Of a DNA stretch of 64,000 nucleotides, positions 35,515-44,347 are shown piece by piece. Under the pieces are notes generated by a model. That model worked only from the letters and a program-made list of their open reading frames with translations, did no database searches and was not told the DNA's origin. This DNA comes from Dehalogenimonas sp. WBC-2 (GTDB lineage: Bacteria; Chloroflexota; Dehalococcoidia; Dehalococcoidales; Dehalococcoidaceae), in contig CP011392.1 of NCBI GenBank assembly GCA_001005265.1, positions 682,001 through 746,000 of the forward strand, read 5' to 3'. Positions within the stretch are counted from its first letter, which is position 1; each line of letters begins with the position of its first letter. The position numbers and the translations under genes are program-made.

Positions 35515-36308
35515 ATGTTTTGGTCTTCGTGGGTTTGAAGACGTGAACGACATTTTAACATGAGCAAAAAGTTATTGCACTCACACCGGCATAATGATGC
35601 CCGGTTTCTTTTAGATCCTCCGAAATTTCATCCAGCTTTCGCAGGGATAATCCTGGTGTTCGCTGTCTCTGTTCTTGCTTTAAGTGAAACCGAATGTCTT
35701 TCATATTATTCTGCACTCTTCTTGTCACCAAAAATAAACCATCAAAAAGTTCCAAAACCCCATTGACAATATCACCACATGTGCTATATCATCTGTTCTC
35801 TATTCTTCCGATAGTTAAAAAGAGTATTTGATTTAGAGGTTGTTTTAGGCAAACAACCGGTTGTTTTTGCCGTTTTCAATCGTAAAAAGAAGGTTGTTTC
35901 AGTATTTTCCATTTTCAGGGAAACAACCCCCCGGCTACTCAACCACAGCCGCCCTGCGCGCCAAAAGTCGCACCTTGAAAACTGAAGAATTGAAATCCGG
36001 AAATAGTTGAATTGTTGCTTTGAATCAAAACTCCAGGTGCCAAAAAATGGGTATTTGTGTCAAAACAATTCGCTATTTTCCGTTCGCCCTTTGGGAATTG
36101 AAATTTTTTTACTATTTTTTTCGTGTAATTTGGAACTCACTGTCAACCTATATGACCAGTGCTTACAACAATATGGCCTCTACATTTGTGAATATGTTAA
36201 AATGACAGGGATATGCTTTCACATCACTTGTAACCTGACCCTTCGGAATCCCTCGTACATTCTATCGACTAGGGCTGTTCACAATCGTTTTTCATAGATA
36301 AGGGGTCT
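35515..36308. other. Gene-poor stretch of about 790 bases between tRNA-Ser and prfC
   Basis: No ORF here is convincing. A minus-strand frame (35555-35755, 66 residues) with a basic, soluble translation (KDIRFHLKQEQRQRTPGL) is the best candidate, but has no ribosome site or recognised motif. The plus-strand frames at 35560-35766 and 36007-36297 look like chance. The central part holds a cluster of GGTTGTTT repeats. prfC's promoter could not be fixed. Confidence 0.5.
35838..35938. repeat. Cluster of five GGTTGTTT elements with a 16-base palindrome
   Basis: GGTTGTTT is at 35838-35845, 35859-35866 and 35892-35899; its complement AAACAACC is at 35851-35858 and 35931-35938. The copies at 35851-35866 form the perfect palindrome AAACAACCGGTTGTTT. 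The first pair can form an 8-base stem with a 5-base loop; the last pair encloses about 31 bases. The arrangement resembles a multi-site protein-binding region or a folded RNA. No neighbouring gene identifies the binder. Confidence 0.7.
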
Positions 36309-37925
36309 TTGTTGGAAATTATTTCTCAGGAATCTAAACCAGGATTAGAGTCATTTGCCAAGGAAGTATCGCGGCGGCGCACCTTTGCTATCATATCTCA
36401 CCCTGATGCAGGTAAAACAACGCTAACTGAAAAGTTTTTACTCTATGCCGGGGCGGTGAATTTAGCCGGGTCGGTTAGAGCCCGCGCCAGCCAGCAGCAT
36501 ACCGCTTCTGACTGGATGACCATCGAAAAACAACGTGGTATCTCAATATCCGCAACGGCGCTGGAAATGGAATACAAGGGCTACCATATCAACTTGCTCG
36601 ATACCCCGGGTCACCAGGACTTCAGTGAAGATACATACCGCACACTGATGGCAGTGGACAGTGCGGTCATGGTGCTTGATAGCGCCAAGGGTATTGAGCC
36701 GCAGACGGAAAAACTTTTCCGTGTTTGCCGTATGCGGCAGATACCGATTCTCACTTTTATCAACAAGATGGATCATCCTGGAAGGGATCCGCTGGCCTTA
36801 ATTGATGAGATTGAGCGCATGCTGGGCATAACGGCTGTACCTATGAACTGGCCGGTGGGTGAAGCCCCTGATTTTCAGGGAGTGTATGACCTGCCCAACA
36901 ATAAAATATTGCGTTTTCAGAGGACAGAACATAATAAGTTCAAAGCCCCGGTTCAGGTTTCCGGTATAGATGATCCGGTTTTACCAGGACTGCTTGGTGA
37001 AAAAGCCTACGATAAACTGGTGGAAGATACAGACCTGTTGGCTGGGGTAGTCAGCAAGTTTGACCAGGCAAGGTTTCTATCCGGTGACATGACGCCGGTA
37101 TTTTTTGGCAGCGCCCTCAATAATTTCGGGGTGGCGGCATTTTTGGATGCCGTGCTTGAGTTAGCGCCGCCTCCGGTTGTCCGCAAGACCGAACAGGGTA
37201 TCATTGATCCAATAGACGATGTATTTCGGGGCTTCGTGTTCAAGCTCCAGGCCAATATGGATCCAAAACATCGTGACCGCATGGCATTTATGCGCATCTG
37301 TTCCGGCCATTTTCAAAAAGATATGCTGGTCTTGAATCCCAGGCTGAAGCAGAATATCCGGCTGTCACAAGCCTTCCGGCTTTTCGGGCGGGAGCGTGAA
37401 TCGGTTGAAGAGGCGTTTCCCGGTGATGTCATAGGCGTTATCAGTCCCGGGCTATTGACCATTGGGGACACGGTCACAACCGGAAAACCGATTGAGTTCG
37501 CAAAAATTCCGATCTTTCCACCGGAACATTTCGCTACCCTCTATAACTCAGATGTCGCACGCTACAAGCAATTCAACAAGGGCTTAGAGCAGCTGGAAGA
37601 AGAAGGGGCGGTGCAGGTGTTTTACGATGCAGACAGCATGCGGCGGGAGCCGATCTTAGCGGCGGTGGGTGAACTCCAGTTCGATGTGGTAATCGGCCGA
37701 TTAAAAGATGAATACGGCGTTACGGCGCAGTTATCGCGTTTAGGCTTAATAGGCGCCAGGTGGGCCAGATCAACAAAGGCCACCCCTGATAAGATGTCTT
37801 TGTCCCGTAATGTGCGCCGCTGCCGGGACCGCAACGGCAACGCCGTGATTTTGTATTCTTCACAATGGGAACTGGATTATTTCATTAAGGAAAATCCCAA
37901 TTTTACGCTGACAGAGATGATCTAG
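36309..37925 (+). CDS. prfC: Peptide chain release factor 3 (GTPase)
   Basis: RF3 is a GTPase that removes RF1/RF2 from the ribosome after termination. The 538-residue product has FAIISHPDAGKTTLTEKFLLYAG (G1), IEKQRGISI, LLDTPGHQDF (G3) and FINKMDHPGRDP (G4). The residue run AGSVRARASQQHTASDWM distinguishes RF3 from EF-G. The start is TTG at 36309 (or the next TTG at 36312); AGGGG is close upstream. The gene follows the repeat-bearing stretch. Confidence 0.95.
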   Translation: MLEIISQESKPGLESFAKEVSRRRTFAIISHPDAGKTTLTEKFLLYAGAVNLAGSVRARASQQHTASDWMTIEKQRGISISATALEMEYKGYHINLLDTPGHQDFSEDTYRTLMAVDSAVMVLDSAKGIEPQTEKLFRVCRMRQIPILTFINKMDHPGRDPLALIDEIERMLGITAVPMNWPVGEAPDFQGVYDLPNNKILRFQRTEHNKFKAPVQVSGIDDPVLPGLLGEKAYDKLVEDTDLLAGVVSKFDQARFLSGDMTPVFFGSALNNFGVAAFLDAVLELAPPPVVRKTEQGIIDPIDDVFRGFVFKLQANMDPKHRDRMAFMRICSGHFQKDMLVLNPRLKQNIRLSQAFRLFGRERESVEEAFPGDVIGVISPGLLTIGDTVTTGKPIEFAKIPIFPPEHFATLYNSDVARYKQFNKGLEQLEEEGAVQVFYDADSMRREPILAAVGELQFDVVIGRLKDEYGVTAQLSRLGLIGARWARSTKATPDKMSLSRNVRRCRDRNGNAVILYSSQWELDYFIKENPNFTLTEMI

Positions 37926-37986
37926 AGATTGTTCCCGTCTACAGAGGCAATTTGTCCAGGGTAATCTAAACAGATAGAATAATATC

Positions 37987-38907
37987 ATGGGTTATAACAT
38001 CAAAAAGGAACCAAAACTCAATAATCCTGACCTTATTGTCGGTTGGCCGGGCATCGGCAACGTCGGACTACTGGCGGTGGAAACACTTTGGCGACAACTA
38101 GAAGCCGAACATCTTGCTGAAATTGAGCCAGAGCAGTTTTTTTACCCCAATGGCTTGATTATCAAAAACAGCATATTAGAGAATTTGAGCTTTCCTGTTA
38201 GCCGTTTTTACTTTAAAAGATTGCCTCATCGGGATCTGATATTTTTTACCGGGGAAGAACAGCCAGCTGATGCCGGCTCTACTTATGCTTCAGGCATTAA
38301 GGCCTATGAAATGGCAAACCTGGTTTTGGACGTGGCTGAGCATTTCGGCTGCAAGAGAGTATTTACTTCCGGCGCTGCGGTAAGTGCTATACATCACAAT
38401 GCCGTGCCCGGAGTTTGGGCTGTAGCCTCTGACACAGCTCTTTTGGCAGCAATCAATCAAAGCCGCGGCAATCATTTGAAAAGCGAACTTCAGGGACGGG
38501 GTGCTCAAGCCAATATCAGCGGTTTGAACGGTTTGTTGGTGGGCATGGCAGCAAGGCGGGGTTTACCTGCAGCCTGTTTGATGGGAGAGATTCCGGATTA
38601 CCTTGCCAGGTCACCAATGCCGTACCCTGCAGCGGTCAAATCAGTGCTTGAAGTTATGAAAGGCTTTCTTGGTTTGACACTTGATTATTCAGAACTGGAT
38701 GAAATGCACCGTCAAATGAAAGATGTGGTGGACCAGTTCTTTAACCAATTCCCTGATGAGATCAAAGAAAAATTATCCCAACGTCATCAGTTGGCGGCTC
38801 AAGTCCAAAGTGGAGATGCCATAACCGACGAAGATAAAAAATGGTTGGAAGATCATATAGACGAGTTGTTCCAGCCAGAAGCAGGTGGGGATGATCGGGC
38901 GGCTTAA
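37987..38907 (+). CDS. PAC2-family protein, copy 1
   Basis: The 306-residue protein is of the PAC2 (proteasome assembly chaperone 2-like) family, also called the ATP-grasp-like or DUF75 family. The family N-terminus is DLIVGWPGIGNVGLLAVE, with LIFFTGEEQPAD and ISGLNGLLVGMAARRGLPAACLMGEIP as the other conserved blocks. C-terminal residues ~235-300 form charged helices. The molecular role in bacteria is unknown; in archaea and eukaryotes relatives bind proteasome subunits. It is directly followed and overlapped by a second, divergent copy. Confidence 0.85.
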   Translation: MGYNIKKEPKLNNPDLIVGWPGIGNVGLLAVETLWRQLEAEHLAEIEPEQFFYPNGLIIKNSILENLSFPVSRFYFKRLPHRDLIFFTGEEQPADAGSTYASGIKAYEMANLVLDVAEHFGCKRVFTSGAAVSAIHHNAVPGVWAVASDTALLAAINQSRGNHLKSELQGRGAQANISGLNGLLVGMAARRGLPAACLMGEIPDYLARSPMPYPAAVKSVLEVMKGFLGLTLDYSELDEMHRQMKDVVDQFFNQFPDEIKEKLSQRHQLAAQVQSGDAITDEDKKWLEDHIDELFQPEAGGDDRAA

Positions 38908-39706
38908 CTATTTGTGCTCCCCGCAGCTTGAAAGACCGGTGTTGGTAGTTGGGTGGCGTGAAGATTCCGGCAGTCTGGGTGAGCAGGTAATAAAATATTT
39001 GAATCAAGAGCTGTCTCTTGAGTCGTTGGCCGAGATTGACCCCGTGGGATACTTCTCACTTTCCGGTGTTCAGGTATCCGCGGATGTGGTCGGCTTTCCG
39101 GAAAGCCGGTTTTATTATTCGGAAAAAAGCTCGTTGATCTCTTTTATATCTGATATTCCTGTTTATGAGATAAACGAGTTTTTAAAGCTTGTATTGGAAG
39201 TGGCAACCCGCTACAACGTAAGCAGGATAATACTGGTCAATGGATTCCCGGTTATGGCATCCCACAATACCCCGAGCATGGTATTAGCCAATGTGAATTC
39301 ATCTTTGGTAAAAGAGTGGATTTCTGGTGATGGCATAAATACCGATGTCAACTTTGAATCCCCGCCGGGACAGAAACCACCTGTTAGTACTTACCTTATC
39401 TGGAAGGCCGGACAACAGGATATACCGGCTGTTTCGTTGTGGCTGCCAGTTCCTTTCTATTTGGCGGCGACTGTTGATAGTATTGGCGTAAGGCGGCTAT
39501 TAGCATTTTTAAAAGAGAAATTGACCTTGCCGTTAGATATGGACGCCGCGGTTGCCAATGAAAATCAGTTGCGGGAATTACTGGCAAACCTGCGATCAGA
39601 TTCCCATGATGTGGAAAAGTACCTTTCCATGATGGAAAGAAATCTTAGTTTGACAGAATATGAAGCTGGCCAATTAGTTGCTGCGGTACGTCAGGCAACC
39701 TCCTGA
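38891..39706 (+). CDS. PAC2-family protein, copy 2
   Basis: The 271-residue product (ATG 38891; GTG 38885 also possible) overlaps copy 1 by 17 bases. It shares the PAC2 architecture (LVVGWREDSGSLGEQVIKYL, VYEINEFLKLVLEVATRYNV, SRIILVNGFPVMASHNTPS) but has lost the GxGNVG-type loop of copy 1, where SGSLGE stands instead. The two may form a heteromer, as PAC1 and PAC2 do; this is inference. A strong hairpin follows. Confidence 0.78.
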   Translation: MIGRLNYLCSPQLERPVLVVGWREDSGSLGEQVIKYLNQELSLESLAEIDPVGYFSLSGVQVSADVVGFPESRFYYSEKSSLISFISDIPVYEINEFLKLVLEVATRYNVSRIILVNGFPVMASHNTPSMVLANVNSSLVKEWISGDGINTDVNFESPPGQKPPVSTYLIWKAGQQDIPAVSLWLPVPFYLAATVDSIGVRRLLAFLKEKLTLPLDMDAAVANENQLRELLANLRSDSHDVEKYLSMMERNLSLTEYEAGQLVAAVRQATS

Positions 39707-39754
39707 GACATCTGCTTCACCTATTTTGGTTCAATTTTTTAACCGTGGTTAAAA

Positions 39755-39792
39755 CAAGACACCGGGGATTGTCATAAATCCCCGGTGTCTTG
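39755..39792 (-). terminator. Convergent terminator hairpin
   Basis: CAAGACACCGGGGATT (39755-39770) pairs fully with 39777-39792 across a 6-base loop. On the minus strand it is followed by TTTT, so it ends trpB2; it also lies after the second PAC2 gene on the plus strand. Confidence 0.85.
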
Positions 39793-39814
39793 TCCCTGGT
39801 ACTAAAAATGATGG

Positions 39815-41179
39815 TTAACCCATATTACATTGAGGCAGATCTTTGAGTGCCTCTTTTACCTTGGCTTCCGGATACTCATAATCGGTGAGTTTGCCGGAGA
39901 GATAGGCCTCATACGCTGACATATCGAAATGGCCATGACCGGAGTGATTGAACAGAATAACCTTCTTTTCGCCTGATTCACGGCACTTGATGGCTTCATC
40001 GATAGTGGCACGAATAGCGTGATTGGTCTCCGGTGCACTAATAAACCCTTCGGTACGAGCAAATTGAATGCCGGCCTCAAAGGTTGGCAACTGATAGACA
40101 GCCCTGGCTTCTATGAGACCTAATTTATGAAGGTGAGATACGATTGGGGACATGCCATGGTATCGTAAACCGCCGGCATGTACGGGGGGGGGCATAAATT
40201 TTCGTCCCAATGTGAACATTTTGGTAATGGGGGCAATCCCTGCCACATCACCAAAGTCGTAAGCGAACAACCCCTTGGTCAAGCTGGGGCAACTGGTTGG
40301 TTCGACGGCGATGATTCGGGTAGTTTTTCCGGCAGTAAGGTTTTGGTGGACGAAAGGTAATGCCATGCCTCCGAAATTACTGCCACCACCGACACAGCCA
40401 ATCACAATATCCGGATATTCTCCGGCCATTTCCATCTGTTTTATGGACTCCAGACCGATAACCGTTTGGTGCATCAGCACATGATTCATGACACTACCCA
40501 AAGAATAGTGTGAGTCGGCCCGAGGCGCAGCGTCCTCAACAGCCTCTGAAATAGCCAAACCAAGGCTGCCAGGATTGTTTGGGTCCTCTGCCAGAGCGGC
40601 ACGGCCTGAATTGGTATCAAGGCTGGGGCTGGGGACGCATTGGGCACCCCAGGTTTCCATCATCATACGGCGATAAGGTTTTTGTTGATAACTTACCTTC
40701 ACCATATATACTTTAAGTTCAATACCGAACTGGTTACAGGCAAAAGCCAACGAACTACCCCACTGGCCGGCACCGGTTTCTGTGGTCAGGCGTTTAACAC
40801 CCTCTTTCTTGTTGTAATAAGCCTGAGGGACAGCGGTATTGGGCTTGTGACTCCCGGCGGGACTGGACCCTTCATATTTGTAAAAGATTTTGGCTGGAGT
40901 CTGAAGCGCCTTTTCCAATCGATGCGCACGGAAGAGAGTCGTTGGTCTCCAGCTACGGTATATGTCAATGACTTCGCCCGGAATATCAATGTAGCGTTCT
41001 TGTGAGACCTCTTGTTTGATAATTTCCATAGGGAAAAGAGGTGTTAAATCCTCGGGGCCTAGCGGTTTTTTGGTACCGGGGTGTAAGTAGGGCGCAAGCG
41101 GTACCGGCAAATCAGCCTGAATATTGTACCAACTGGTTGGCATGTCCTTTTCGTTCAGGAAATATTTTGTGCGATCCAT
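39815..41179 (-). CDS. trpB2: TrpB2-type tryptophan synthase beta-like enzyme
   Basis: The 454-residue PLP enzyme is of the TrpB2 type, longer than standard TrpB and working without TrpA. The PLP lysine is in GSHKPNTA, the phosphate-binding region is [11 protein letters not shown], and the catalytic Glu region is [10 protein letters not shown]. TrpB2 joins indole and serine to make tryptophan, scavenging indole. No trpA adjoins it. The ATG has GGAGG upstream. The message starts with a tryptophan T-box, so expression rises when charged tRNA-Trp is scarce. Confidence 0.93.
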   Translation of the reverse strand: MDRTKYFLNEKDMPTSWYNIQADLPVPLAPYLHPGTKKPLGPEDLTPLFPMEIIKQEVSQERYIDIPGEVIDIYRSWRPTTLFRAHRLEKALQTPAKIFYKYEGSSPAGSHKPNTAVPQAYYNKKEGVKRLTTETGAGQWGSSLAFACNQFGIELKVYMVKVSYQQKPYRRMMMETWGAQCVPSPSLDTNSGRAALAEDPNNPGSLGLAISEAVEDAAPRADSHYSLGSVMNHVLMHQTVIGLESIKQMEMAGEYPDIVIGCVGGGSNFGGMALPFVHQNLTAGKTTRIIAVEPTSCPSLTKGLFAYDFGDVAGIAPITKMFTLGRKFMPPPVHAGGLRYHGMSPIVSHLHKLGLIEARAVYQLPTFEAGIQFARTEGFISAPETNHAIRATIDEAIKCRESGEKKVILFNHSGHGHFDMSAYEAYLSGKLTDYEYPEAKVKEALKDLPQCNMG

Positions 41180-41261
41180 AATGTCCTCCTCTTATTCTTG
41201 TTATTGCATCGCCGAAGGTCTGTAGTAGCATTCAATTCATGGCACCGCTCCTTTTTGCACA

Positions 41262-41300
41262 ATAAAAAAAGCCCCTGCCTTGTAAGGGGCAGAGGGCTCT
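41262..41300 (-). terminator. T-box regulated terminator
   Basis: The GCCCCT/AGGGGC arms lie within 41270-41290 on the minus strand, followed by seven T residues (41264-41270). This arm competes with the GGGTGGCACCGC antiterminator. Confidence 0.85.
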
Positions 41301-41547
41301 GCGGTGCCACCCTTTTTTAATCCTATAAGAAGGATATCTCTTCACAGGTACGTCCTTAATAAGGTTATACCCTGGGATTCTAACGCCTCCCCTGCGGCCG
41401 CGCCTACTCATCAGATACTTGATTTTAGGGCGGCGGCTCCCGGGTCCATTCAATCTCCGCTTAAGGCACCGGCTCCCACCTACCCCGGCTCTCTGGGCCT
41501 TGCTTAAGAGACTTACTAATCCCGTTCACAGCCATTATTATTCGATT
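41262..41547 (-). promoter_or_regulatory. T-box riboswitch, tryptophan-specific, upstream of trpB2
   Basis: The minus-strand leader has the T-box hallmark GGGTGGCACCGC at 41300-41315 and a stem I with AGAGAG and a specifier loop reading GAATGGACC. The codon TGG (41446-41448) in that loop names tryptophan. Downstream lies a terminator with a run of seven T. Binding of uncharged tRNA-Trp should stabilise the antiterminator and allow trpB2 transcription. The leader ends 80 bases before the start codon. Confidence 0.92.
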
Positions 41548-41553
41548 AAGGGC

Positions 41554-41582
41554 AATATAAACCAAATAAAACAGGTTGTCAA
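41554..41582 (-). promoter_or_regulatory. Promoter of the T-box-trpB2 transcript
   Basis: On the minus strand TTGACA (41577-41582) and TATATT (41554-41559) are exactly 17 bases apart. The transcript should start near 41547, just upstream of the T-box stem I. Confidence 0.8.
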
Positions 41583-41869
41583 GGACTCGAAAGCCCATAA
41601 CATATTGAATTGTGGTGGTTCTTTTAAAAACTGACCCACGTGGTCAAGTAATGGTGAATCTGCCAATAGCACGGTACGGTCTTTCGGTATTGTACCCGTT
41701 AATATCAATGTCTGGAGGGGGTCCGAGAGTAGGGGGTACGTACCCGCTTTTGAAGAACTTTTCCACATAGATTTGTTTCGCTCGGCTTCCTTGTATCTGC
41801 CCTTGAGAATCCAGTATATTTCTGAAGATTTGTATGTTATCCTAGTATTAGTCCTTTAGGGTTAAAACC
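41583..41869. other. Intergenic stretch upstream of trpB2
   Basis: About 290 bases with no convincing gene. A 76-residue minus-strand frame (41538-41768) covers the promoter and has no ribosome site, so it is likely chance. The near-palindrome TGACCCACGTGGTCA at 41632-41646 is the only striking structure. Confidence 0.4.
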
Positions 41870-41898
41870 TTGACGAAAGAACATCAAATCATTATTAT
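41870..41898 (+). promoter_or_regulatory. Promoter of the 38-residue membrane microprotein
   Basis: TTGACG (41870-41875) and TATTAT (41893-41898) are exactly 17 bases apart. The strong ribosome site GGAGG follows at 41916-41920. Confidence 0.7.
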
Positions 41899-41925
41899 AA
41901 GCGTAGCAAAATTTTGGAGGCAACC

Positions 41926-42042
41926 TTGAAAAGTTTAATTGATAATTTGGTCTCCGTCGCTATTATAGCAGGGATGGCGTTTGTTGCCTTTGGCTTGTCT
42001 TATGTTATTTTCTGGGGCTTTATGACCCACAATCCCGGTTAG
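41926..42042 (+). CDS. 38-residue single-span membrane microprotein
   Basis: A TTG start five bases after a perfect GGAGG opens a frame of 38 codons. The translation has a short charged N-terminus (MKSLIDNL), one hydrophobic helix (VAIIAGMAFVAFGLSYVIFW) and a short tail GFMTHNPG. A well-placed promoter precedes it. It lies between the trpB2 leader and two tRNA genes. I recognise no family. Its short length and well-placed control signals suggest a real small membrane protein, perhaps a subunit or regulator of a membrane complex. Confidence 0.65.
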   Translation: MKSLIDNLVSVAIIAGMAFVAFGLSYVIFWGFMTHNPG

Positions 42043-42135
42043 GCCTATAGGCCTACAGTTAACATAGCAACGGACTTGTGCTGAGTTCCTGATGGTTGCG
42101 GGTATTCGGTTGAGTCCGTTATAATGTCCGCACGC

Positions 42136-42209
42136 TGGGGATTCGTCTAGCGGTAGGACAGCAGACTCTGAATCTGCATACCCAGGTTCGAACCCTGGAT
42201 CCCCAGCCA
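42136..42209 (+). tRNA. tRNA-Gln (CUG anticodon)
   Basis: A 74-base cloverleaf with encoded CCA. Acceptor TGGGGAT pairs with ATCCCCA. The anticodon stem is GCAGA/TCTGC, and the loop reads CTCTGAA, so the anticodon is CTG. The T loop is GGTTCGAACC. Confidence 0.97.
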
Positions 42210-42218
42210 ACTTTTCAA

Positions 42219-42295
42219 GGCGCATTCGTCTAGCGGCCTAGGACGCTGCCCTCTCAAGGCAGAAACCACGGGTTCGAATCCCGTATGCGCTACCA
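42219..42295 (+). tRNA. tRNA-Glu (CUC anticodon)
   Basis: A 77-base cloverleaf with encoded CCA, nine bases after tRNA-Gln. Acceptor GGCGCAT pairs with ATGCGCT. The loop CTCTCAA gives the anticodon CTC, and TCGTCTAG follows the acceptor as in other glutamate tRNAs. Confidence 0.96.
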
Positions 42296-42607
42296 ATCTG
42301 TTCGATATATAGAACGCTATCCCCATCTAATTCCAATAGTCACCCCTACTTAAGGTAATATTTCACCATTGCAGATTAACCCACCTCTCGGTTGTTTCTT
42401 GAATGCTCTATTGATAATTCAAATTATGCATGTAACTACCGGAGAGTACTTCAGGCTTGGTGGATTAGCTCTTATCAATTATTTATGCATGTTTTTCTTG
42501 TTTCTGCTTGTGACGCGCCTACTTTCAGTTGGTACAAAATTGGATACAGCCAGTCTAGATCCTGTTTCCACTTGACAACCATGAATCACCCACATACGAT
42601 TACCCCT
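42296..42607. other. Intergenic stretch before nadE
   Basis: This 312-base stretch is AT-rich. A frame of 68 residues (42369-42575) with a hydrophobic core has no ribosome site, and a longer upstream extension of the nadE frame also lacks one. Both are likely chance. The only clear signal is the nadE promoter at its right end. Confidence 0.4.
42572..42600 (+). promoter_or_regulatory. Promoter of nadE, giving a leaderless transcript
   Basis: TTGACA (42572-42577) and TACGAT (42595-42600) are exactly 17 bases apart. The expected start falls at or next to ATG 42608, and no ribosome site is visible, so a leaderless message is predicted. Confidence 0.6.
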
Positions 42608-44332
42608 ATGAAACAAATACGTCTTGCTCTCGCTCAGATTAACCCAACTGTTGGAGATTTTGAAGGTAATGTTCGATTAATAATTGAACAAATTACAGAA
42701 TCTAAAATACTGGGAGTAGACATAATCGTATTTCCGGAATTAGCTATTACAGGTTATCCTCCCGAAGATCTATTACTTAAGAGCAGCTTCATCAAAGCAA
42801 ATTTAAAAGCTCTGTCCCGGGTGATAGATTCCACTTGTGACATTACTGCGGTGGTCGGGTTTGTCGACAGCCAACCTGAAGGAATATACAACGCTGCTGC
42901 TCTGGTACAATCGGGGAAAATGGTAGGGGTGTACCACAAAACACATTTGCCTAATTATGGCGTTTTTGATGAACAGCGTTATTTTATTCAGGGAAATAGC
43001 TGTCCGGTATTTCAAATTGCCGGAGTGAATATAGGTATAAACATTTGTGAGGATATTTGGAAAGACAATGGCCCATGCACAGTTCAGTCTAAGGCAGGGG
43101 CTGAAATAATTTTAAATATTAGCGCTTCGCCTTTTCACCATGGCAAACATTTGGTTCGAGAACGCATGCTGTGTGCTCGTGCGGTAGAAAATGCGACAAT
43201 TGTGGCTTTTTGCAACATGGTTGGCGGTCAAGATGAATTGGTGTTTGATGGTTCTAGTGAGATTTTTGATAGCCATGGTAACTTAATAGCGAGAGCAAAA
43301 CAGTTTGAATCTGAATTATTAATTGCGGACTTGGTTATACATGATGATACCAACCGGAAGAATATAACCTCAAAGAAGCCATTAGAGAATGGGGTTGAAC
43401 CCGAGTATACTTCAAGTTCGCGTTGCCAGGTGATGTATCCGGCGGTTAAAAACCCGATTGGCTCGCTGATGGAGACTAACGCTGAGATATACCAGGCTTT
43501 GGTGGTTGGCACTCGGGATTATATCCAAAAGAACGGGTTTGAAGGTGTTATCATCGGCTTGTCGGGTGGAATAGATTCATCAATTGTCGCCACGGTTGCT
43601 GTGGACGCACTGGGGGCTGAGAAAGTTAATGGGCTTATCATGCCTTCACGTTTTTCCTCAACTAAGAGTGCTTTATACGCTGAACAGTTGGCGACAAACC
43701 TGAGAATTAAGACTTTTACCATTTCTATTGAAGATTCCTACCAATCTTATCTTGATAGTCTGGAAGGGATTTTCGCAGGGACCAAACCTGATGTCACAGA
43801 AGAAAATATCCAGGCGCGTATTCGCGGAAATTTTCTGATGGCTTTATCCAATAAATTCGGCTGGCTGGTATTGAATACGGGCAACAAGAGTGAAGTCGCC
43901 ACCGGCTATACCACTCTATATGGCGATATGGCTGGCGGATTTGCTGTTATTAAAGATGTGCCCAAAACTATGGTCTACCAACTTTGCAAATATCGAAATA
44001 GTCTTGCTGGTATTGATTTAATACCGGCATCGGTGATCTCCCGCGCGCCCTCGGCGGAACTGAGACCGGAACAAAAAGATTCGGACAGTTTACCGGCATA
44101 TGACCTTCTTGACCCTATACTTTTAGCTTATATTGAAGAAGGCAGAAGTGTAGATGAGATCATTAAACTTGGGAATGACCCCGTGGTTGTCAGACGTGTG
44201 GCCAGACTTGTTGATCTAAGTGAATATAAACGACGCCAGTCTCCACCTGGCATAAAGATAACTCCTAAAGCCTTCGGTCGGGACTGGCGATTGCCAATTA
44301 CAAATAAGTTCCGTGACTCAGGGCCGCTATGA
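42608..44332 (+). CDS. nadE: Glutamine-dependent NAD+ synthetase
   Basis: The enzyme amidates nicotinic acid adenine dinucleotide to NAD+, using glutamine. The 574-residue product from ATG 42608 has an N-terminal nitrilase-type glutaminase with the catalytic Cys in NIGINICEDIW, Glu in FPELAITGYPPEDLL and Lys in YHKTHLPNYGVFDE. The C-terminal synthetase has SGGIDSS in LSGGIDSSIVA and the late motif TGNKSEVATGYTTLYGDMAGG. The frame extends 72 codons upstream, but that part shows no similarity to the family. The gene ends 15 bases from the convergent methyltransferase-Maf gene. Confidence 0.95.
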   Translation: MKQIRLALAQINPTVGDFEGNVRLIIEQITESKILGVDIIVFPELAITGYPPEDLLLKSSFIKANLKALSRVIDSTCDITAVVGFVDSQPEGIYNAAALVQSGKMVGVYHKTHLPNYGVFDEQRYFIQGNSCPVFQIAGVNIGINICEDIWKDNGPCTVQSKAGAEIILNISASPFHHGKHLVRERMLCARAVENATIVAFCNMVGGQDELVFDGSSEIFDSHGNLIARAKQFESELLIADLVIHDDTNRKNITSKKPLENGVEPEYTSSSRCQVMYPAVKNPIGSLMETNAEIYQALVVGTRDYIQKNGFEGVIIGLSGGIDSSIVATVAVDALGAEKVNGLIMPSRFSSTKSALYAEQLATNLRIKTFTISIEDSYQSYLDSLEGIFAGTKPDVTEENIQARIRGNFLMALSNKFGWLVLNTGNKSEVATGYTTLYGDMAGGFAVIKDVPKTMVYQLCKYRNSLAGIDLIPASVISRAPSAELRPEQKDSDSLPAYDLLDPILLAYIEEGRSVDEIIKLGNDPVVVRRVARLVDLSEYKRRQSPPGIKITPKAFGRDWRLPITNKFRDSGPL

Positions 44333-44347
44333 TTTGAAAACTGCCGA

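Noticed and set aside
35555-35766. Two small ORFs on opposite strands (66 and 68 residues)
   Set aside because: No ribosome site, no motif and mutual overlap in opposite directions. Kept only as a note in the gene-poor stretch.
36007-36297. 96-residue plus-strand ORF
   Set aside because: Cys/Phe-rich, low-complexity translation of AT-rich DNA without a ribosome site.
42369-42575. 68-residue hydrophobic ORF upstream of nadE
   Set aside because: No ribosome site, and the DNA overlaps the -35 region of the nadE promoter. Hydrophobicity alone is weak evidence in AT-rich DNA.
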